From: Terribacillus saccharophilus
GTDB taxonomy: Bacteria > Bacillota > Bacilli > Bacillales > Amphibacillaceae
Reading direction: 5' to 3'
DNA: 64,000 nucleotides
Assembly: GCF_002272075.1 (NCBI RefSeq)
Contig: NZ_NPBJ01000029.1
Location: forward strand, 62,001 to 126,000
The translations under genes were made by a program, and so were the position numbers. Positions 9,035 through 16,142 of this stretch are shown one piece after another; position 1 is the first letter of the stretch; each line of letters starts with the position of its first letter. Under the pieces are notes generated by a model. That model did not search any database. It was not told the DNA's origin and saw only the letters and a program-made list of their open reading frames with translations.

Positions 9035-9634
9035 ATGACTCAAGATTTTTTCAAAGCTTTAGAAAACAGAAGATCCATCTATGCTCTAGCAAAAGAATCT
9101 CCAGTTTCTGATGAACGCATTCAAGAAATTGTGGAGTTTGCAGTTAAATACACACCATCCGCATTCAACTCTCAAAGCACACGTGTAATCGTGCTTCTTG
9201 GAGAAAAGCATGATCGCTTCTGGGATCTTACCGAAGAGCAGCTTCGTGCAGTTGTTCCCGCGGATAACTTTGCGCCGACAGAAGAAAAGATCGCATCTTT
9301 CCGTAATGGATATGGTACGGTTCTATTCTTTGAAGATGAAACAGTTGTAAAAGGACTTCAAGAGCAATTCGCGCTTTATGCGGATAACTTCCCGATCTGG
9401 TCTGAGCAGACTTCTGGTATGCACCAGCTTGTGGTCTGGACGGCATTGGAAATGGAAGGTCTTGGTGCGAGCCTGCAGCACTATAACCCACTAGTGGATG
9501 AAGCAATCCAAAAAGAATGGGATATCCCTTCTAACTGGAAGCTTCGCGGACAAATGCCTTTCGGTAAACCCGCGATGCCTGCTGGCGATAAAGAATTCCA
9601 GCCGCTTGAAGAGCGCGTTAAAATCATTAAATAA
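9035..9634 (+). CDS. Nitroreductase family protein (Frm2/HBN1-like)
   Basis: FMN-dependent oxidoreductase of the small nitroreductase group, 199 aa. Visible family features are RRSIYAL near the N terminus (FMN phosphate contact), SAFNSQSTRVIVL, and the C-terminal MPFGKP stretch typical of the yeast Frm2/Hbn1-like subgroup. Likely substrates are quinones, nitroaromatics or similar electrophiles. The ATG at 9035 is preceded by GGAGGG, whereas the upstream TTG at 8981 has no RBS. The promoter contains a candidate operator for an HxlR/YodB-type repressor, which fits the B. subtilis precedent of YodB controlling the nitroreductase YodC. Confidence 0.9.
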   Translation: MTQDFFKALENRRSIYALAKESPVSDERIQEIVEFAVKYTPSAFNSQSTRVIVLLGEKHDRFWDLTEEQLRAVVPADNFAPTEEKIASFRNGYGTVLFFEDETVVKGLQEQFALYADNFPIWSEQTSGMHQLVVWTALEMEGLGASLQHYNPLVDEAIQKEWDIPSNWKLRGQMPFGKPAMPAGDKEFQPLEERVKIIK

Positions 9635-9635
9635 G

Positions 9636-9676
9636 AAAAAGGTGCTATTGCCCGTATGGACAATAGCACCTTTTTT
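9636..9676 (+). terminator. Rho-independent terminator
   Basis: The arms GGTGCTATTG/CAATAGCACC (9641-9670) are followed by TTTTTT. Confidence 0.92.
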
Positions 9677-9788
9677 AGATATAATTATTTGAAAATTCTG
9701 TTACAATTATATTACATACGTTTCCTCTGTTGAAAGCCGGGGTATATACTAGCTACCAACATCATTAATACGAAAGGAAGGAAGTAAA

Positions 9789-9935
9789 GTGAGTGCACAT
9801 CCATATAAGAAGTTGCAGCATGCCGGTGACTTGTCAGATGATGAACGAGATGAGATTCTGACTACCTTGGAGCGATACATGGATTACTTGCGAGATGAAT
9901 TGTCGAAATCAGATGACCTTCCTGCTGTTAAATAA
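9789..9935 (+). CDS. Small acidic protein of unknown function, 48 aa
   Basis: A 48-codon frame starts with GTG behind a strong RBS (AAGGAAGG) and encodes a soluble, acidic, mostly helical peptide (MSAHPYKKLQHAGD... with several DDE clusters). It has its own downstream hairpin terminator, which argues for a real gene. I do not recognise the family. It stands alone between the nitroreductase and the malate permease. Confidence 0.6.
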   Translation: MSAHPYKKLQHAGDLSDDERDEILTTLERYMDYLRDELSKSDDLPAVK

Positions 9936-9972
9936 AAAAAGGAGTATCCCAATAGGGGATACTCCTTTTATA
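9936..9972. terminator. Bidirectional rho-independent terminator
   Basis: GGAGTATCCC/GGGATACTCC with an AATA-type loop (9941-9965), A-run before and T-run after, serves the 48-aa gene and the convergent permease. Confidence 0.88.
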
Positions 9973-10938
9973 TTACATAATTGCCGTAATTAAGAATGGC
10001 AAAGTGACGATAGACAGAATTGCACTGATTACGAAAGCAGATGCAACCTCTGTTTCCAAGGTCTTAAAGCGAATTGCAATCATAGTTGCAACGGCAGAAC
10101 CAGGGAAGGATACAAGCAATACCGCTTGTACGAAATCATTATGTGTCAAACCAAGTGCAAGTGCGATACCTACCATAACAAGCGGTTGAACAACTGCTTT
10201 TAGAATAGCAATTGAAAATGCAGATAGGCTAAGTTTGATTTTGTTGATACCGATTGTCACACCAACTGCGAATAGTGCAACACCAGATACAACATCACCG
10301 ATTTGGTCAAGTGATTTCTCGCCTAGTTCCGGTAGGTGGAAGTTAAAGACAAGCACAAGAATCAGACCAATAATCGGTACACATGCAAGCGGCTCTGTAA
10401 GGCCGTGTGCGATAGATTTCATTGTTACTTTGAAAAGGCTCTCTTTGTTTTCTGCAGATTCAGCATCTTTATTACGTGTTCCAATTGTACCGAAAATAGT
10501 GGACATTGGATCAAGTACAGCATTTACGATGATACCCATAAGAGCAATCGGAATTGCAATTGCATCTGCACCGAAGATACTTCCCATTACTGGGATACCC
10601 ATAAAGGCGAAAGTTGGCTGTGTTGAATTTAGTGAGAACATCGTTGAAGTAACAAAGTCATATTTAGTAGTCCATTTTGTAATAAGTAGTAAAACGATAA
10701 AGAATCCGATAACACCAATCAGTAAAGCTACAAGGAATGAAGCTTTATCAAAAATGGTTTCGCGGGAAGTTGTTGTGATTCCAACGAATAAGTGTGCTGG
10801 CAATGCAATTTTTGTTACAAGTGTGTTAATCCCTTTAGATGTTTCTTTATTGAAAATGCCGCGATTCCCAGCGATGAATCCAAGAAGGATGACGAAGAAA
10901 ATCGGGACTAGTATGATGAAAATTTCACCAAAACTCAT
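9973..10938 (-). CDS. AEC family transporter (malate permease-like)
   Basis: Auxin efflux carrier family protein with about ten hydrophobic segments in two five-helix halves, 321 aa. Bacterial members near malic or malolactic enzyme genes carry malate or lactate. It lies 106 bp downstream of the malic enzyme gene on the same strand, separated by a hairpin, so it likely supplies malate to that enzyme. The start has a GGGAGTGG RBS. Confidence 0.88.
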   Translation of the reverse strand: MSFGEIFIILVPIFFVILLGFIAGNRGIFNKETSKGINTLVTKIALPAHLFVGITTTSRETIFDKASFLVALLIGVIGFFIVLLLITKWTTKYDFVTSTMFSLNSTQPTFAFMGIPVMGSIFGADAIAIPIALMGIIVNAVLDPMSTIFGTIGTRNKDAESAENKESLFKVTMKSIAHGLTEPLACVPIIGLILVLVFNFHLPELGEKSLDQIGDVVSGVALFAVGVTIGINKIKLSLSAFSIAILKAVVQPLVMVGIALALGLTHNDFVQAVLLVSFPGSAVATMIAIRFKTLETEVASAFVISAILSIVTLPFLITAIM

Positions 10939-10990
10939 GTTCTTTCCACTCCCTACAGTAGTTATATTGCTCTTGTTGTCAAAATTAATA

Positions 10991-11020
10991 CAGGTGCCTC
11001 CTTTTGGAAGGAGTCACCTG
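10991..11020 (-). terminator. Intercistronic hairpin between malic enzyme and permease
   Basis: The arms CAGGTG-CTCC and GGAG-CACCTG form a long stem with a small loop. On the minus strand it is followed by only a weak T-rich stretch (TATTAATTTTG), so it may be a partial terminator or an RNA-stability element that lowers permease expression relative to the enzyme. Confidence 0.5.
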
Positions 11021-11044
11021 CACCATGAGAAATTCTTTAAAGGC

Positions 11045-12736
11045 TTAGCCTCTGATGGATTTATATTCTGGTTTCCAAACAGATTGAGCTATTAGGTCTT
11101 TGATTTCTTCAGGTTTTGCATCAGATACGCCATCTTCGATTGCAGCTTTAGCAACTGCTTCTGCAACAGCGGTTGAAACTGGTTGAAGCTCATCGATTGC
11201 TGGAAGCAAAGAGCCACCTTGTGTATTGCTGTTAACCATGTCTGCAATTGCATTAGCTGCTGCTGCAAACATAGAAGCTGTGATCAAGTTTGCTTTAACA
11301 GCGATGGATCCAAGTCCAAGACCTGGGAACGCGAACGCGTTGTTTGCTTGTCCGATGTGATAAGTTGTTCCTTTGTACTCAACAGGGTCAAACGGGCTGC
11401 CTGTTGCGATTAGAGCTTTACCGTCTGTCCACTCAAGCAAGTCTTTTGGAATTGCTTCCGCGAGTGGTGTTGGGTTGGACATAGGCATGATAACTGGATG
11501 CTCTACGTGTTTCGCCATCTCTTTGATGATTTCTGCACTGAAAGCACCAGCTTGGCCAGATGTACCAATCAAGATAGTTGGTTTCACTTGGCGGATAACT
11601 TCAGCAAGACCGATGATGCCATCTTCTTTGTTCCAGTCTTTTACTTCATCAGCAGAACGAAGGTAAGGTTTCTGGAATTCAGCAATGCCGTCCATGTCAT
11701 CAGTCAAAAGACCACGTTGGTCGATTGCCCAGAAGTTTTTCAATGCGTCTTCTTTAGAGATACCGTCAAGTACCATAGTGGCTGCAATTTGGTCTGCGTT
11801 ACCGATACCTGCAGAACCAGGTCCGAAGACAACTACACGCTGTTCTGAGATTGGTGTTCCAGTAACTTTGGAAGCACTCATAACAGCTGCAAGTGTGATG
11901 GCACCAGTACCTTGGATATCATCGTTGAAAGTAAGGATCTTATCACCATACTTATCGATGATGTTACGTGCGTTGCGGTTACCGAAGTCTTCCCAATGAA
12001 GAAGTACGTTAGGGAACTTCTCAACAGTTTTGCTGATGAACGCATCGATGAACTGATCGTATTGCTCGCCGCGTACACGTTTATGACGGTTACCAACGTA
12101 AAGTGGATCATTAAGCAATGCTTCGTTATCTGTACCAGCATCAATTACCACTGGAAGTACACGGTTAGGATCGATACCAGCAGCTGCTGTGTAAACAGCC
12201 AATTTACCAATAGCGATATTCAGACCGCCGACACCCCAGTCACCAATTCCAAGAATGCTCTCAGAGTCAGTTACTACGATTAAGTCGATTTCATCTGTGT
12301 TAAGCAATGTGTTTTCGTATGCTTGCTCAATGTTGTCCGGGTTGTTGATATCAAGATAAACACCGCCTGGACGTTGGTACTCATGGCTGTATTCCTGGAT
12401 AGCTTGTCCTACAGTTGGAGTATAAACGACTGGAAGCATTTCGCTAAGATGATCAGTCAATAGACGATAGTAAAGAACAACGTTACGGTTGTACAGCTGG
12501 TTTAATGTGTTGTTTTTCAACAAATTGTTAGGCTGTGCATTGAACTGCTCGTAAGCACGTTTTACTTGCTCATCCAATGTTAAAACGGTCGCTGGCAAAA
12601 CACCTTCAAGACCAAGCTCAGCTCGTTCTTCTTTTGTAAAAGCGACACCTTTATTTAGAAAAGGATTTGAAATTAAGTTCTTACCTCTTAGAGAAGTGGA
12701 TATAGATCCATCTTCATTATTTCGATATGTGTTCAT
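11045..12736 (-). CDS. NAD-dependent malic enzyme (or malolactic enzyme)
   Basis: Malic enzyme family protein, about 563 aa: the N-terminal malic domain contains [11 protein letters not shown], the catalytic core has [13 protein letters not shown] and the divalent-metal motif [10 protein letters not shown], and the C-terminal NAD domain has FGPGSAGIG followed by GTSGQAGAF and [10 protein letters not shown]. It converts malate to pyruvate and CO2 with NAD reduction, or, if it is a malolactic enzyme, to lactate. The two are not separable by eye. The ATG at 12736 is preferred because AAAGGTGG lies 8 nt upstream; a GTG at 12748 is part of that RBS. The adjacent AEC permease supports malate use. 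Confidence 0.9.
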   Translation of the reverse strand: MNTYRNNEDGSISTSLRGKNLISNPFLNKGVAFTKEERAELGLEGVLPATVLTLDEQVKRAYEQFNAQPNNLLKNNTLNQLYNRNVVLYYRLLTDHLSEMLPVVYTPTVGQAIQEYSHEYQRPGGVYLDINNPDNIEQAYENTLLNTDEIDLIVVTDSESILGIGDWGVGGLNIAIGKLAVYTAAAGIDPNRVLPVVIDAGTDNEALLNDPLYVGNRHKRVRGEQYDQFIDAFISKTVEKFPNVLLHWEDFGNRNARNIIDKYGDKILTFNDDIQGTGAITLAAVMSASKVTGTPISEQRVVVFGPGSAGIGNADQIAATMVLDGISKEDALKNFWAIDQRGLLTDDMDGIAEFQKPYLRSADEVKDWNKEDGIIGLAEVIRQVKPTILIGTSGQAGAFSAEIIKEMAKHVEHPVIMPMSNPTPLAEAIPKDLLEWTDGKALIATGSPFDPVEYKGTTYHIGQANNAFAFPGLGLGSIAVKANLITASMFAAAANAIADMVNSNTQGGSLLPAIDELQPVSTAVAEAVAKAAIEDGVSDAKPEEIKDLIAQSVWKPEYKSIRG

Positions 12737-13085
12737 ATCTGATTCCACCTTTTCGAATAATTACTTACCTTTTGTAACTGCCACAACCAATTCTATCACT
12801 AATCAAATGTTAATCAATTTTAACAAAGTATTTAAAATAACTATTGCTTTTACTGAGTTTGTGTGATATTTCACATACTAAGTGACCGTCCGAAAAACCG
12901 CGGTATTAAAGTATTTTACTGATGTGAAATAAATTGGGTTTTTACTTATTTATTGTTTTTTTTACTTATAAAAATATACATCTTACGGTTTGTTTTATTA
13001 TATTTAATTATTCTGACTGTTCGGCTTTTTAATTCAGAACCTTCATGTTAAGCTTATTTGTACAAGATAGAAGGGGGAGTCAGGC
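12737..13085. other. 349-bp divergent intergenic region
   Basis: It holds the malic enzyme promoter on the minus strand (TTGATT at 12812-12817, 16-bp spacer, TAGAAT at 12790-12795), a Rex-like palindrome at 12859-12876, a small inverted repeat AGTA-TTT-TACT near 12917-12927, and a very AT-rich stretch upstream of the FAD oxidase gene. I see no coding frame in it. Confidence 0.5.
12859..12876. promoter_or_regulatory. Rex-like palindrome
   Basis: TTGTGTGATATTTCACAT matches the Rex consensus TTGTGAA-N4-TTCACAA at 11 of 14 defined positions. Rex senses the NADH/NAD ratio, which would suit a malic enzyme promoter, but the site lies about 40 bp upstream of the -35, so its role is uncertain. Confidence 0.3.
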
Positions 13086-14447
13086 ATGGACATTGTGAAA
13101 GAATTGAATAAATTGATTCATCCAGGGAGGATATCAACAGCAGCAGCAGTCATCAGCCAGCATAACCATGATGCATCCTATCACCCTGCGGCCAATCCGG
13201 ATGTCGTTGTATTTCCGGAAAACACACAAGAAGTCAGTGCAGTTCTCTCATTTGCCAGCGAACATGGAGTGCCGGTTATTCCTTTTGGAAAAGGCTCCAG
13301 TCTAGAAGGTCATGCAATCCCATATGAGGGAGGTATCTCCTTGGATTTGGGTTTAATGAACGAACTCAAGACAGTTGGAGATAAGGACGGTCATGTAGTT
13401 GTCGGGGCAGGTCTGACGCAATTCCAACTGAATGATGCCCTAAAAAAGCATGGACTATTCTTCAGTGTAGATCCTGGTGCGGAGGCGACACTTGGCGGGA
13501 TGGCGGGCACGAATGCTAGCGGATCTTATACCGTTAAGTATGGCACAATGCGGGATAACATATTGGATATGGAGGTAGTATTGCCGAGCGGAGAAATCAT
13601 ACATACTGGTTCGAAAGCCGTGAAGTCTTCTTCCGGACTGCATCTATCTGGTTTATTTGCAGGTTCAGAAGGTACTCTTGGTGTCATTACAGAACTCACT
13701 CTCCGTGTGTATCCAATACCGGAGGCGAGTGTAGCAGCTCGTGCTGTATTCAATGACTTTGAAGAAGCCGTAACTGCAGTGGTGAGGCTCCGTACAGCAG
13801 GGCTGGATTTAGCTAGGATTGAGTTTGTTGATGCGGCCTCCGTTGCACATGTTAATCGATTCGCTAATGCTTCTTACATCGAACAGCCGACAATCTTTTT
13901 CGAGTTGAATGGTGAGGTTGAGCATCTTCAGCATCAAATCAAACGGATGGAGGAGTTATTGAAGCCATTTCATTTGGCTGAATTCCTTACAGAAACCGAT
14001 CAGACATCACAGGAACGTTTATGGGATGCAAGGCATAATCTTGCTTATTATTACATACAAGCTGCACCAACAAAACGGATGCTCGTCACAGACGTATGTC
14101 TGCCGATATCAGAGCTTGCGGATTCAATCCTTCATGCAAGACAAGCAGTAGAGGAAAGCGGCTTGGAGGCAGGCATTGTCGGACATGTAGGTGACGGCAA
14201 TTTCCATATCATTGCGATGGCAGATTTTGAGGATGCAAATGAAGTAACTGCAGCTAAGCAGCTCCATAAAGAAATAGTGGACTATGCGCTTGCTCATGAC
14301 GGTACATGTACAGGTGAGCATGGTGTGGGGATAGGGAAGAAGAGTTATCAGTCAAAAGAACACGGTACAGCTTATGATTTGATGCGAACAATTAAACAGG
14401 CAATCGATCCACGCGGAATTATGAATCCTGGTAAATTAGTTGATTAA
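13086..14447 (+). CDS. FAD-binding oxidoreductase, GlcD / D-lactate dehydrogenase family
   Basis: VAO/PCMH-type flavoprotein, 453 aa. The FAD domain shows VVFPENTQEVSAVL, PFGKGSSLEGHAIP and GMAGTNASGSYTVKYG; the C-terminal FAD-oxidase domain carries the metal/substrate histidines in GHVGDGNFH and the GEHGVGIGK motif. This family oxidises D-lactate, glycolate or D-2-hydroxyglutarate. No GlcE/GlcF partner is adjacent, which favours a single-subunit D-lactate (DLD-like) dehydrogenase. It is divergent from the malic enzyme gene, a plausible lactate/malate metabolic neighbourhood. The RBS is AAGGGGGA. Confidence 0.9.
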   Translation: MDIVKELNKLIHPGRISTAAAVISQHNHDASYHPAANPDVVVFPENTQEVSAVLSFASEHGVPVIPFGKGSSLEGHAIPYEGGISLDLGLMNELKTVGDKDGHVVVGAGLTQFQLNDALKKHGLFFSVDPGAEATLGGMAGTNASGSYTVKYGTMRDNILDMEVVLPSGEIIHTGSKAVKSSSGLHLSGLFAGSEGTLGVITELTLRVYPIPEASVAARAVFNDFEEAVTAVVRLRTAGLDLARIEFVDAASVAHVNRFANASYIEQPTIFFELNGEVEHLQHQIKRMEELLKPFHLAEFLTETDQTSQERLWDARHNLAYYYIQAAPTKRMLVTDVCLPISELADSILHARQAVEESGLEAGIVGHVGDGNFHIIAMADFEDANEVTAAKQLHKEIVDYALAHDGTCTGEHGVGIGKKSYQSKEHGTAYDLMRTIKQAIDPRGIMNPGKLVD

Positions 14448-14449
14448 AT

Positions 14450-14490
14450 AAAAAAAGAGCGTATTCCCCCTCAAGAATACGCTCTTTTTA
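14450..14490 (+). terminator. Rho-independent terminator
   Basis: GAGCGTATTC/GAATACGCTC (14457-14484) is flanked by an A-run and a T-run and is probably used in both directions. Confidence 0.9.
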
Positions 14491-14491
14491 T

Positions 14492-14611
14492 TTATCCTTT
14501 TTTGCTGAATAGGTCTGTAACTGCGTGAACCAATTCAATGCCTTGGAAAGCAAAGATAGATAACGCGCTAATGGAAAATGCTACGACGATGATCGCTCTT
14601 GCCACAAACAT
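14492..14611 (-). CDS. Small single-pass membrane protein, 39 aa
   Basis: A 39-codon frame on the minus strand starts with ATG 6-7 nt after a near-perfect RBS (AAAGGAGGGG). The product is hydrophobic with one transmembrane segment (ARAIIVVAFSISALSIFAF) and a short tail ending FSKKG. It lies just downstream of the 100-aa membrane protein gene and shares its terminator region with the FAD oxidase. No family is recognised. Confidence 0.65.
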   Translation of the reverse strand: MFVARAIIVVAFSISALSIFAFQGIELVHAVTDLFSKKG

Positions 14612-14665
14612 TTTCGTCCCCTCCTTTGGAATGCTAAGAAACCTTCAAGCAAAAGGGAAGACTAT

Positions 14666-14968
14666 TCAGCGGTAACTCGATTGATAGAAGACGGCCAGCA
14701 GGAAATGCCGGACCGCCTGCTTAGTCTGCATCATGCGTGCTTGCATCATACTTGTAACAAGCAACACAGGCAGAAAAATCAGGACTGCTGTTTGTGAAAT
14801 GATCGGGAACCAGTGTTTCTCATCATCCGGCAAATCAGCCTTGTGGATGATGACGTGCTGTGCTTGAATATCATTTGTTCCCAATTGATACATTGGATGC
14901 AGTACCATTACTTGCACCATGATTGACAACACAAGTCCGATAAATAAAAGAGCAGCTTTACGTTGCAT
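14666..14968 (-). CDS. Hypothetical two-helix membrane protein
   Basis: A 100-aa protein has one hydrophobic segment at residues 6-25 and a second at about 57-78, joined by a polar loop rich in His, Asp and Lys (HKADLPDDEKHW), with a basic tail. The RBS (GAGGTGGGGAGG) is strong. A sigma-B-like promoter is seen 40 bp upstream. It probably forms an operon with the 39-aa membrane protein. The family is not recognised. Confidence 0.7.
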   Translation of the reverse strand: MQRKAALLFIGLVLSIMVQVMVLHPMYQLGTNDIQAQHVIIHKADLPDDEKHWFPIISQTAVLIFLPVLLVTSMMQARMMQTKQAVRHFLLAVFYQSSYR

Positions 14969-15007
14969 TTCCTCCCCACCTCCTATCCATTTTGATTTCT
15001 TTACTAT

Positions 15008-15032
15008 ATACCCATTCTGTGAGAATGTAAAT
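15008..15032 (-). promoter_or_regulatory. Putative sigma-B promoter
   Basis: On the minus strand ATTTAC (-35), a 13-bp spacer and a perfect -10 GGGTAT lie about 33 nt before the 100-aa gene's start region. The B. subtilis consensus is GTTTAA-N12-15-GGGTAT. Confidence 0.5.
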
Positions 15033-15073
15033 GGTTATTTATCAATATTCTTACTATTCGGAAATTGAGTCAC

Positions 15074-15107
15074 ATAAAAAAACCTGTCCTATCAAAAGGG
15101 CAGGTTG
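15074..15107 (-). terminator. Rho-independent terminator of the HxlR gene
   Basis: AACCTGCCCT/AGGACAGGTT on the minus strand is followed by a run of seven T. Confidence 0.85.
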
Positions 15108-15120
15108 TCTGAAGGGAATA

Positions 15121-15453
15121 TTATTTTGTTGGGGCTGGTTCATCCGGAGTAACCCATTTTTCCGCCCATTCTCTTATGGAAGTAATCACAGGGTGCAATG
15201 CACGACCCTTTTCAGTCAGTTCATATTCAATACGGACTGGCGTGTCCGGATATACTGTTCTTGTTGCAATGCCTGCTGCTTCTAACTCTTTAAGACGTTC
15301 AGAGAGCAAACGCCCGCTGATCGGCAAGGACGATTCCAATTCAGAAAATCGCTGTGATCCTTCTAAGAGGCGGAAAATGATAAGGCCAGTCCAACGTTTG
15401 CTTAAAAGCTCCATTCCTGACTCAAAGCGCGGACATAATTCTTCGGATTTCAT
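15121..15453 (-). CDS. HxlR family transcriptional regulator (YodB/CatR/QsrR-like)
   Basis: Winged-helix repressor of 110 aa with the HxlR core (ELLSKRWTGLIIFRLLEGSQRFSELE, LSERLKELEAAGI, YELTEKGRAL). It has a single cysteine at position 7 (MKSEELCPRF), the place of the redox/quinone-sensing cysteine in YodB, CatR and QsrR. The C-terminal cysteines of YodB are missing, so thiol alkylation or a one-Cys switch would be expected. An inverted repeat GTTAC-N5-GTAAC lies between its own -35 and -10, implying autorepression; a matching site is found in the nitroreductase promoter at 8939. Confidence 0.9.
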   Translation of the reverse strand: MKSEELCPRFESGMELLSKRWTGLIIFRLLEGSQRFSELESSLPISGRLLSERLKELEAAGIATRTVYPDTPVRIEYELTEKGRALHPVITSIREWAEKWVTPDEPAPTK

Positions 15454-15502
15454 CTAACATCACCTCTGTAAAAAACACTGTATAGTTCATCTATTGTTTT
15501 TC

Positions 15503-15531
15503 ATTATATATGAGGTTACGAAAAGTAACAA
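15503..15531 (-). promoter_or_regulatory. HxlR gene promoter with internal operator
   Basis: On the minus strand TTGTTA (15531-15526), a 17-bp spacer and TATAAT (15508-15503). The spacer holds the palindrome GTTAC GAAAA GTAAC (15515-15529, plus-strand reading), an ideal position for a repressor. Confidence 0.72.
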
Positions 15532-15633
15532 GTATATTGTTCCTATAAGCAGAGGATTATATACTAACATTCTGGCTAAATATTAAGAAAAATTCTATAA
15601 TTATAAGGAAAGTATGATGTAGGAGGAGATAAG

Positions 15634-16104
15634 ATGGATCATCATTATTACATAGATTATGCATGTAAATTAGCAGTAGCGAATGTGAACAACGGCAAGG
15701 GAGGTCCATTTGGTGCTGTCATCGTCAAGGATGGAGAAATCGTCGGCGAGGGGACAAACTTGGTAACAACCTTGCATGATCCAACAGCACATGCGGAAAT
15801 ACAGGCTATACGTAACGCAACGAGCAATCTGGGTCACTTCGAACTGGAGGATTGTATCATTTATTCCAGCTGTGAGCCTTGTCCGATGTGTCTAGGAGCG
15901 ATTTATTGGGCTCGCCCGAAAGCATTGTACTTCGCTTATACGAAAAAGGATGCGGCAGAAATTGGATTCGATGATGATTTCATCTATCAGGAGATTGAAA
16001 AACCATATGAGGAACGAAAAATTCATACGGTGCAGCTTCGTGATACTCAAACGGCAGATCCGATGAAAGCATGGTCAAAAAAAGAAGATAAAGTGGAATA
16101 TTAA
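15634..16104 (+). CDS. guaD: Guanine deaminase
   Basis: Cytidine-deaminase-fold enzyme that converts guanine to xanthine. It is 156 aa, the same length as B. subtilis GuaD, and aligns throughout. The zinc site is formed by the HAE motif in DPTAHAEIQAIR and the PCPMC motif in SSCEPCPMCLGAIYWARP. The C-terminal DDDFIYQEI...Y end matches the domain-swapped tail of GuaD. RBS AGGAGGAG. Expressed as a single gene with its own terminator. Confidence 0.93.
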   Translation: MDHHYYIDYACKLAVANVNNGKGGPFGAVIVKDGEIVGEGTNLVTTLHDPTAHAEIQAIRNATSNLGHFELEDCIIYSSCEPCPMCLGAIYWARPKALYFAYTKKDAAEIGFDDDFIYQEIEKPYEERKIHTVQLRDTQTADPMKAWSKKEDKVEY

Positions 16105-16107
16105 AGA

Positions 16108-16142
16108 AAAAGGCGACCCTTATATAAGGGTCGCCTTTTCTT
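16108..16142. terminator. Bidirectional rho-independent terminator
   Basis: AAGGCGACCC/GGGTCGCCTT (16110-16137) lies between guaD and the convergent MHYT gene, whose stop codon is inside the hairpin. Confidence 0.9.

Noticed and set aside
10235-11095. Long open frame (286 codons) antisense to the AEC permease
   Set aside because: Its composition (Ser/Thr/Ile/Pro-rich, no motifs) is that expected of an antisense shadow, it has no RBS, and the opposite strand encodes a clear transporter.
15021-15050. Fur-like TGATAAAT...ATTCTCA pattern upstream of the 100-aa membrane gene
   Set aside because: The half-sites are too far apart for a 7-1-7 Fur box and the central positions do not match.
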